From Verrucomicrobiota bacterium (GTDB taxonomy: Bacteria; Verrucomicrobiota; Kiritimatiellia; B70-G9): a stretch of DNA of 7,012 bases. The translations under genes were made by a program, and so were the position numbers. This document shows, piece after piece, positions 1 to 6,000 of the stretch. The stretch lies in assembly GCA_003641465.1 (NCBI GenBank), contig QNAJ01000077.1:1-7012 (forward strand). Direction: 5' to 3'. Each line of letters starts with the position of its first letter. Position 1 is the stretch's first letter. Under the pieces are notes generated by a model that made no database searches, had not been told where the DNA came from, and saw only the letters and a program-made list of their open reading frames with translations.

Positions 1-1530
1 CCGGATGAACAGCTGGCCCAGGCGGTGGTGCGGGGCCGGACCGACGGCATCGGCGAGCTGATCCGGACTCTTCTGCAGGAACATGCGGCGGTGGATATTC
101 TCAACCAGATGCTGATTCCGGCAATGGAAGAGGTGGGGCGGCTGTTCGATCAGGGACTGCTCCAACTGCCTTTTGTTCTGAAGTCGGCCGAGGTAATGAA
201 GAAAGCGGTGGAGGAACTCCGGCCTCATCTGCCCCGCGAGCAATCCGATCGTCCGAGAGCGACGCTCGTTCTGGCGACGGTGGCCGGGGATGTTCACGAT
301 ATCGGAAAAAACCTGGTGGACATTATCCTTTCCAACAACGGATTCCGGGTGATCAACCTGGGGATCAAGGTTCCGGTGGAACAGATGATCGAGGCGGTAC
401 GCAAGCACCGTGCCGAAGCCCTGGGTATGAGCGGCCTGCTGGTCAAGTCGGCGGCAGTCATGGCGGAAAACATGTACGCCCTGGAATCGTCGGGGCTGAA
501 TGTGCCGGTACTCCTTGGCGGAGCCGCACTGACGCCGGAATTCGTGGAAAATGATTGCCGCCCGCGCTACAGCGCCGCGGTTTTCTACTGCCGGGACGCA
601 TTCGACGGACTGAAAAGGATGAAGGAGATCGCCGCCGGGCTGACGGCGGCCGCCCGCACCACGGCACCGAAGGAATCCGCACCGCGCCGTGCCCATCGCA
701 TATCGCCGGGAAAAGTACGCCGTCCGCCGGTGGTGGATCCGCCGGAAGTACCCTTCTTCGGATGCTGTCATCTGACCGGGATACCAGCCGAAGAGATTTA
801 CCGCTTTCTCGATGACGAGACGGTGATCCGGGCCCGGTGGGCGCTGCGGCGCGGGCGTCAGCCGCCCGAAGAGTGGAGGAAAAGAATCGAGCAGGAAGCC
901 ATTCCCAGGCTGCAGCGACTCAAGGAGGAGTATGCCCGGCCGGGACGCCTTCGTGCACGTGCCGCCTACGGTTACTTTCCCTGTCGGGCCGAAGGAGACG
1001 AGCTGCTGATTCTTCTGTCCGGGGAGGATCAACCGCTGCGGCTGCGGTTTCCCCGCCAGCAGCATCCCCCGTTCCGGGCGATTCCGGATTTCTTCCGGGA
1101 GGACCGGGACGTGGTGGCCATGATGGTGGTCACTGTGGGGCAGGAGATGGTGGACGACTGCGCACGCCTGCGGGAAGCGGATGCCTACCAGGACTATTTC
1201 CTCCTGCACGGGTTCGCGGTGGAGCTGACCGATGCACTTGCCGAATTCGTTCACTGGCACATCCGCCGGGAAATGGGTATCGGCGAGCCGCCGCGCACTC
1301 CCCGCGAGTACGCGGCCCAGAAGTATCGCGGCTCCCGTTACGCATTCGGGTATTCCGCCTGCCCGGATCTGAGTATGAATAGGGTATGCTGCCGGTTGCT
1401 CGAGGCTGAGCGCATAGGAATTTCTCTTACTGAGCATTACATGCTGGTCCCCGAATACTCTACTTCCGCTCTGGTGGCACATCATCCCCAGGCGCGCTAC
1501 TTCAACGTGGAAAAGAGCAATGAGCGTTGA
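1..1530 (+). CDS. metH: Cobalamin-dependent methionine synthase, C-terminal part (5' end outside the window)
   Basis: Transfers a methyl group from 5-methyltetrahydrofolate to homocysteine through methylcobalamin; cytoplasmic. The reading frame is open from base 1 with no stop, and the first eight residues (PDEQLAQA) already look like MetH, so the GTG at base 25 is an internal codon. 509 residues are visible. First comes the four-helix cap domain (bases 1 to about 240; motif LLQLPFVLKSAEVMK). Next is the B12-binding Rossmann domain with DVHDIGKN, whose His (bases 295-297) is the expected lower axial cobalt ligand, then GMSGLLVKSA and LGGAALT. After an Arg/Pro-rich linker comes the S-adenosylmethionine-binding reactivation domain (about 740-1510), with YGYFPC, the GYSACPD motif and ERIGISLTEHYMLVPE. 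Both domains look intact, so reductive reactivation should work. The homocysteine and folate domains would lie upstream, outside the window. The stop overlaps the next gene's start. Identification is secure. Confidence 0.96.
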   Translation, partial: PDEQLAQAVVRGRTDGIGELIRTLLQEHAAVDILNQMLIPAMEEVGRLFDQGLLQLPFVLKSAEVMKKAVEELRPHLPREQSDRPRATLVLATVAGDVHDIGKNLVDIILSNNGFRVINLGIKVPVEQMIEAVRKHRAEALGMSGLLVKSAAVMAENMYALESSGLNVPVLLGGAALTPEFVENDCRPRYSAAVFYCRDAFDGLKRMKEIAAGLTAAARTTAPKESAPRRAHRISPGKVRRPPVVDPPEVPFFGCCHLTGIPAEEIYRFLDDETVIRARWALRRGRQPPEEWRKRIEQEAIPRLQRLKEEYARPGRLRARAAYGYFPCRAEGDELLILLSGEDQPLRLRFPRQQHPPFRAIPDFFREDRDVVAMMVVTVGQEMVDDCARLREADAYQDYFLLHGFAVELTDALAEFVHWHIRREMGIGEPPRTPREYAAQKYRGSRYAFGYSACPDLSMNRVCCRLLEAERIGISLTEHYMLVPEYSTSALVAHHPQARYFNVEKSNER

Positions 1531-2056
1531 CTCCCGACACGGTAAGGAGAAGGCTGCTGGGGTTGACTGGGCGGCATGGACGCCGGTCGAACAGGCCACC
1601 CTGTTGTTCGTGATCCGAGACGGCCGGATCCTGCTGATTCACAAGAAGAAAGGACTGGGCGCCGGGAAAATCAACGGACCCGGCGGCCGCGTAGATCCGG
1701 GAGAATCTCCCCAGCAGGCCGCGATCCGCGAGGTAGAGGAAGAACTCGGCATCCACCCCCTGGGGGTCACCGCAGCGGGAAGGCTGCGCTTCCAGTTTCT
1801 CGACGGGTACCGCCTGCTGGGATACGTTTTCCGCGCCACCGACTATCGTGGTATGCCCACCGAAACCGACGAGGCGGTTCCCTTGTGGTATCCGGTGGAT
1901 TCGCTGCCCTACTCCCGGATGTGGGCCGACGACCCGCTGTGGATGCCTCACCTGCTTGCCGGCAGATTATTTGAAGGATATTTCGTGTTCGACGGAGACC
2001 AGCTGCTGGAGCACCGCGTTGAAGTAGTCCGCCATCTGGATCTCGGGCCTGCATGA
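1520..2056 (+). CDS. MTH1-like Nudix hydrolase (probable 8-oxo-dGTP / oxidised purine nucleotide diphosphatase)
   Basis: Probably hydrolyses oxidised purine nucleoside triphosphates to monophosphate and pyrophosphate, cleaning the nucleotide pool in the cytoplasm. The 178-residue product has a complete Nudix box at residues 56-78: G, five residues, E, seven residues, then REVEEELGI, which supplies the metal-binding glutamates. It resembles human MTH1 beyond the box: GLGAGKINGPGG corresponds to GFGAGRWNGFGG, placing N52 at MTH1 Asn33. MWADD (W135, D137, D138) corresponds to MWPDD, which holds MTH1 base-recognition residues Trp117, Asp119 and Asp120. LFEGYFVFDG also matches MTH1's FHGYFKFQG. 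A 23-residue N-terminal extension precedes the first strand. The ATG at 1520 is the only good start. It lies inside metH, overlaps the metH stop by 11 bp and has only a weak purine-rich ribosome site, so translational coupling is likely. Family certain; exact substrate inferred from the conserved pocket. Confidence 0.93.
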   Translation: MSVDSRHGKEKAAGVDWAAWTPVEQATLLFVIRDGRILLIHKKKGLGAGKINGPGGRVDPGESPQQAAIREVEEELGIHPLGVTAAGRLRFQFLDGYRLLGYVFRATDYRGMPTETDEAVPLWYPVDSLPYSRMWADDPLWMPHLLAGRLFEGYFVFDGDQLLEHRVEVVRHLDLGPA

Positions 2057-2059
2057 TTC

Positions 2060-2078
2060 ATCAATTTGACAAGTTGAT
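2060..2078 (+). terminator. AT-rich hairpin just after the Nudix stop; possible 3' end structure
   Basis: The repeat ATCAATTT / AAGTTGAT can form an 8-bp stem (one G-U pair on the plus-strand RNA) closed by a three-base GAC loop, four bases after the Nudix stop. It stands out as AT-rich in GC-rich surroundings and lies in the convergent gap. No U-tract follows on either strand, so it is not a classical intrinsic terminator. A role as a transcript 3' end is only inferred. Confidence 0.25.
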
Positions 2079-2125
2079 AAACAGCTCAGGTCAGATTGGA
2101 CGGGGTCCGGTGGAGCGAGCTGTTT
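2079..2125. terminator. Inverted repeat across the 3' end of the VTT gene; possible bidirectional terminator
   Basis: AAACAGCTC (2079-2087) is perfectly repeated inverted as GAGCTGTTT (2117-2125), giving a 9-bp stem around a 29-base loop. The loop itself contains a small GGAC/GTCC hairpin (2098-2108). The left arm overlaps the minus-strand TGA stop (2086-2088), so the element lies where two converging transcripts meet. Neither side has a long U-run, so efficient intrinsic termination is doubtful. Chance cannot be excluded. Confidence 0.28.
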
Positions 2126-2859
2126 CCCTCCGGCCCGGTGGCGGCGACTCCCGTCTGACGCTGGCTGCGGCGGAGGTAAAGACCCATGATTATCCAGGCG
2201 CCGGCCAACAGAATCACCGCAGCCGCGATGATCCCCACTGCAAGCTGAGGCTTCCCATGCATGAGTCCCGCCCCGATCATGGTGGCGGGCACGCCCTCCG
2301 GCAGCAGCCCCAGGGCGGTTCCCAGCAGAAAATCCCGATTCCGGATATGAGTCAACCCCAGGACCAGATTTACAGCGAATCCCGCCACTGGCAACTGGCG
2401 CATTATCAGAACCGTCGGAAGCCCGGCGCTGCGCAGGTTATGGGACCAACGCCGCAGGTTGGGCCACCGGTGGAGCACCCAGTCGCGCCCCCCCCAGCGT
2501 ACAAAGAGGAACAAGGCATAGGAGCCTGCCACCGTCCCGATCTCCGAAAGGAGTAATCCCCACCAGAACCCGAAAAGCAGTCCCCCCGCACCGCACAGGA
2601 CCAGGCGGGGAACTCCGGCAGCCACCAGCAGCGCCACAACCGCCGTGAACGCGGCGTAGGCCTCTGTACCGCCTCCCCGAAGACGGACAATCAACCGCGA
2701 CAGGTGGCGCATCTCGTCCTTCAACGGGGAAAAGTAGTTAATCCAGATCATCACCCCGAGTACCAGTGCGAGCAGCGCGGCGCGCTTGGCTGTCCGCCGG
2801 TAGGCCGGTGGCGTCGAAGAACTCTCTTCCTGCCCGCCGATGTTCTGCCTCCTTGCCAC
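2086..2859 (-). CDS. TVP38/TMEM64 (VTT domain, DedA superfamily) integral membrane protein
   Basis: A 257-residue inner-membrane protein of the VTT/SNARE-associated family. Related proteins are implicated in lipid scrambling or flipping and envelope homeostasis; the substrate of this one is unknown. Helices by eye lie at residues 26-44, 66-85, a likely re-entrant pair 86-104 and 106-122, then 152-170, 177-200 and 205-228. Family signatures are GGLLFGFWWG (92-101), GTVAGSYALFLFVRWGGRD (108-126) and, in the second half, the stretch from RQLP (154-157) through NLVLGLTHIRNRDFLLGTAL (164-183), where a proline, an NxxxGLT and an RDFLLGTALG match the typical family pattern. The N-terminus is polar and basic and the C-terminal tail (about 230-257) is hydrophilic. 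Start chosen: GTG at 2859, the first standard in-frame start after a TAA inside the promoter's -10 box, with a weak AGGA nine bases upstream. A much better Shine-Dalgarno lies just inside the gene. It converges on the Nudix gene and diverges from the large membrane protein. Confidence 0.9.
   Translation of the reverse strand: MARRQNIGGQEESSSTPPAYRRTAKRAALLALVLGVMIWINYFSPLKDEMRHLSRLIVRLRGGGTEAYAAFTAVVALLVAAGVPRLVLCGAGGLLFGFWWGLLLSEIGTVAGSYALFLFVRWGGRDWVLHRWPNLRRWSHNLRSAGLPTVLIMRQLPVAGFAVNLVLGLTHIRNRDFLLGTALGLLPEGVPATMIGAGLMHGKPQLAVGIIAAAVILLAGAWIIMGLYLRRSQRQTGVAATGPEGNSSLHRTPSNLT
2848..2854 (-). promoter_or_regulatory. Perfect Shine-Dalgarno (AAGGAGG) inside the annotated start of the VTT gene
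   Basis: On the minus strand AAGGAGG begins five bases after the annotated GTG start and is followed, six bases later, by an in-frame ATC codon (2841-2839, residue 7). Spacing and match are ideal for initiation, but ATC is a very rare start codon. Either initiation is at the GTG and the match is coincidental or inhibitory, or the gene uses a non-canonical start. There is no ATG, GTG or TTG in frame at the right distance. Confidence 0.35.
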
Positions 2860-2874
2860 CTGGGACCGTCCTGC

Positions 2875-2903
2875 TTGCGCATACCGGAGCCTGCGCCATT
2901 ATA
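2875..2903 (+). promoter_or_regulatory. Candidate opposing promoter for the large redox protein gene, overlapping the minus-strand promoter
   Basis: On the plus strand, TTGCGC (2875-2880) is followed after 16 bases by CATTAT (2897-2902), overlapping the TATAAT of the opposite strand; TATAGG (2900-2905) is an alternative -10. The boxes are weak individually. The interest lies in the geometry, which mirrors the minus-strand promoter. If used, the leader to the ATG at 3024 would be about 115 bases. Confidence 0.3.
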
Positions 2904-2925
2904 GGTCGGGTAGCCCCCTGTGCAA
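2898..2925 (-). promoter_or_regulatory. Probable sigma-70-type promoter of the VTT membrane protein gene
   Basis: On the minus strand, TTGCAC (2925-2920) is followed after 16 bases by a perfect TATAAT (2903-2898). Transcription would start near 2891 and give a leader of roughly 32 bases before the GTG start. The -35 matches consensus only in its TTG, but a perfect -10 box in GC-rich DNA, upstream of a gene and outside any coding region, is good support. Confidence 0.55.
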
Positions 2926-3023
2926 GCGGCGGCCGCCGGGACCCGGTGGTCCGGCAGGGCGGCCCGCGCAGGAGAAAGCGTTGCCTCACAGGGCTTCGGC
3001 GGGGATACTCAGTGAAGGTGAAG
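2904..3023 (+). other. Leader region of the large membrane protein gene, with a GC-rich hairpin
   Basis: No convincing gene lies here. The stretch is very GC-rich. GGACC (2939-2943) and GGTCC (2948-2952) form a tight stem with a CGGT loop, extended by GCC/GGC (2932-2934 and 2953-2955) around a four-base bulge. No U-tract follows, so it is not a terminator. An AGGAG at 2970-2974 precedes a TTG that is out of frame with the downstream gene. I see no recognisable riboswitch. Confidence 0.3.
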
Positions 3024-6000
3024 ATGAATCCTCCTGCGGACCACGACCGGATCACGGGCTTCAGTACAGGCGCCTTCGCCGTCGGACTGGGGCTGTTCTC
3101 CCTCAGCGCACAGACACTTCTTTATCGGGCCTTCCTGGTGGTGTTCGAAGGGAATGAGCTGGCCACGGGCTGCTTCTTCGCCTCCTGGCTGGTCTGGGTG
3201 GCGGCCGGCGCAGCCCTCGGCCGGGTGCTGGCGCGGCGGGAACCGGTTCTGCGATACCTGGATCTGGCGGCGCTGTGCCTGTACCCTGCCGCCTTGGTGC
3301 TGCAACGCAGTCTGCTTCTGCGGGCGCGCGAACTCAGCGGGGTTGAACCCTATGAGCTTTTTCCCATTCTTCGAATGCTCCCGCCGGTGGTCATTTTCAA
3401 TGCACCGGTCAGCATCCTCACCGGCGCACTCTTCACCCTGGCCTGCCGCTGGGCCGCCGGAACGCCGCGGGCGGTCTCCCGCGTTTATGTGTGGGAAGCG
3501 GTAGGAGCCTTTCTCGGCGGAGTAGGGACTACCCTGCTGCTCAGCCGCGGCGTGAGCGACGAGAACGTTCTGCTGCTCTCCATTACGATTCTGACTGCGC
3601 TGGTGCTGCCCGTCGCGGGCGTACAGGACCGCCGAAGGGCAGTCGTCCTCCCATGGCATCGGGCGGTAGGCATACTGTTCCTGTTCGGGATGATCGTGCT
3701 GCTCGTCGGCGGTTTCGGGTCCCGCTGGGCGCACGTCACCTGGCGGAACAAGTATCTCCAGCTCATCCCGGGGGCACGTTACGGGGGTCAGTTCACCACG
3801 CCGCAGGCACGCTACCTTTACGGCACCTACCGGAACCAGTTCAACGTGGTAGCGTGGGAAAGTGTCGCTGAGTCCATACCCGATGAGGAACATGCCGCCG
3901 AAGTCGCCGCCCTTACCCTCGCCCAATGTCCTACTGCCCGCCGCGTACTGGTAGTCGGCAGCGGATCATTCGCGATCTGTGACAAATTCCTCCAACTGCC
4001 CCAGATCCAGAAGGTCACCTGGCTCCATCCAGACCCGCAGTACACCCGGCGCCTCGTAAGAGTGCTGCCGGATTTCACTCCCGGCCCGCGCCTCCAGCTT
4101 CCGTCCGAAGACGTCCGCCGCTACCTGCAGAAGTGTGACGATCGGTACGATCTGATAATCGTCAACCTTCCCGATCCTACTACGCTCGTCCTCAACCGGT
4201 ATTTCACCCTGGAATTTTTCCGCCTGCTCCGTGCGCGGCTGGCCGATGGCGGTCAGGTGGCCGTGAGGACCTTGGGGGGCGAAAACGTCATGGGCAGCGA
4301 GCTGGTCAGCGTCGGGGCGTCGGTTCTGGTCACTTTCGAGCGCGTGTTCGGCCGGTCGGCACTGAAGCCGGGCGACGAAACCTGGATCATCGGGGGCACG
4401 CCGGGAAAGCTTTCCGAGTCCGCGGATGTTCTGGTGCGGCGCTTCGCCGCAATTGCGGGAGCCGAACGTATCTACCCGCCGCCGGGGTTGCGTACCCTCT
4501 ACCGGGAAGACCGGATCCGCTTCCAACGGGAGAGTTACGCTGCCGCCATCCGTTCGCTTCCCTCAGACTGGCTGGTGAATCGTGACCGCCGTCCCATGGC
4601 GTTGCTTTACACTCTCCTTTTCGCTCTCCGGCATACCGTCTGGACCGGAAAGATCACCGCATTCCTGCCCCGCCTGGGAGGTCCACTGCGGGCGGGAATT
4701 CTAGTTGGCTCCGGCTTATTGATCTTGGTTCTGCTCCGACTGGTTTTCCTGCTGCGGATTCCGCGCAAACCCGGAAAACCGGGCTCCCGGACGCTGCTCT
4801 CGCGCCGGGATGCCGCCTGGGCGATTTTCAGTGCGGGGATAGCCGGCCTGGCCGCCTGTATCGTGCTGATGTTCCTTCTTCAGGCACGGTACGGCTCGCT
4901 TTTCCTTCTGGTGGGTCTGCTGTCGTCCCTTTTCATGCTGGGAATTTTTGTCGGCGGCCGCCTGGCCATGCGACTGCTTGATTCCATGACTCCCGAAAGG
5001 CTGCTGCCGGCGGTAGTCCTTCCTCATGCAGGTCTACTGCTGTTCATCGCGTGGTCGGGTAGCGGGTTTTCCTTCGCTGCTTTCGCACTTATGTTCCTGC
5101 TCACGGGCGCGTTCGGCGGGATGTATGTGCCTGTCTCCGCCACTGTCATGCGTCGAGCGGGCAGTCCCGACCGTCACACCGCTTTCGTCGTCGAAGCCGC
5201 CGACCACCTGGGCGGCGCCGCCGGAGGCATTCTGGTGGCGACGATGCTTCTTCCCATACTGGGCAGCCTGATCAGCACCGCCTTGCTCGCAATGCTGGTT
5301 GCAACCAATCTTGCCGTGCCGCTGGCGTCGTTTGTGACCGGACTCCACCGCGTATCCGCCGGGTCCGGCCAGCCGATCTGGCGCTTTGAAGGTGATTCCC
5401 GGATCCGGACAGCCGGGTACTTCATGGCGGGCACCGCCCTGTTCGCGCTGGTGTGGAGCGTCCTCCTCGTTCGACCCCATCCCTGGGAGCAGGAACTCCG
5501 GCGTGCATCGGCTGTAATGTTGCCTGCCGATGCAGATGTAAGCCCGGAAACGAAGACCTTTCAGGGAAAGAGCATCGAGTATCTCCGCTACCGGATTCCC
5601 CGGACATCGGAAGAGGGATACATCCTCCTGACGCACGGCCTGGCGGACGATATTGTGGGATATGCCGGCCCTCTGGTCCTGGGAATGCGACTGACTGCGG
5701 ATGGCGTACTCCGGGATTTCGTCGTCCTCCATTCGGATGAAACCCCTGCATACCTCGAGCAGGCGACCAAATGGGCCCGGCGGTTCGTCGGGGGCAATCT
5801 TTTCCGGACAAGTCCGGGTGCCGGTGTGGATGCGCTGACCGGAGCCACGCTTACCTCGCGGGCACTGGCCGGCATTCTCCACGAAACCGGATTGCGATTC
5901 GCTGCACTTCTCCAGGGAACAACATCGCAGTCCGCCCCCTCAACCAGGCGGCGCGTGGAAAAACCGGCGCTGGTGCTGGTCCTGTTCGCGGTCGCCTCGC

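Noticed and set aside
2066..2071. Perfect TTGACA -35 consensus on the plus strand
   Set aside because: No -10-like hexamer lies 15-19 bases downstream and no plus-strand gene starts there. It is part of the AT-rich hairpin.
2060..2078. FNR-like dyad
   Set aside because: The half-sites are in the opposite order (ATCAA then TTGAT) to the FNR consensus TTGAT-N4-ATCAA, and the spacing is wrong.
2766..3023. In-frame upstream extension of the large protein to a GTG at 2766
   Set aside because: The first third runs antisense to the VTT gene and the rest crosses both candidate promoters. The translation is basic and unstructured and lacks any family feature.
2970..3157. AGGAG followed by a TTG at 2981 as a small upstream gene
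   Set aside because: The frame overlaps the start of the large protein out of frame, gives an Arg-rich product without features, and rests only on a TTG start.
3009..3926. Long minus-strand open frame of 305 codons opposite the large membrane protein
   Set aside because: Its translation is rich in Gln, Arg, Gly and Pro with no recognisable domain, and it lies opposite clear membrane and synthase-like coding sequence. It is a typical GC-rich antisense artefact.
5034..5882. Minus-strand open frame of 282 codons opposite the FMN-domain region
   Set aside because: Low-complexity polar composition and no motif, while the plus strand has an FMN_bind domain and membrane helices.
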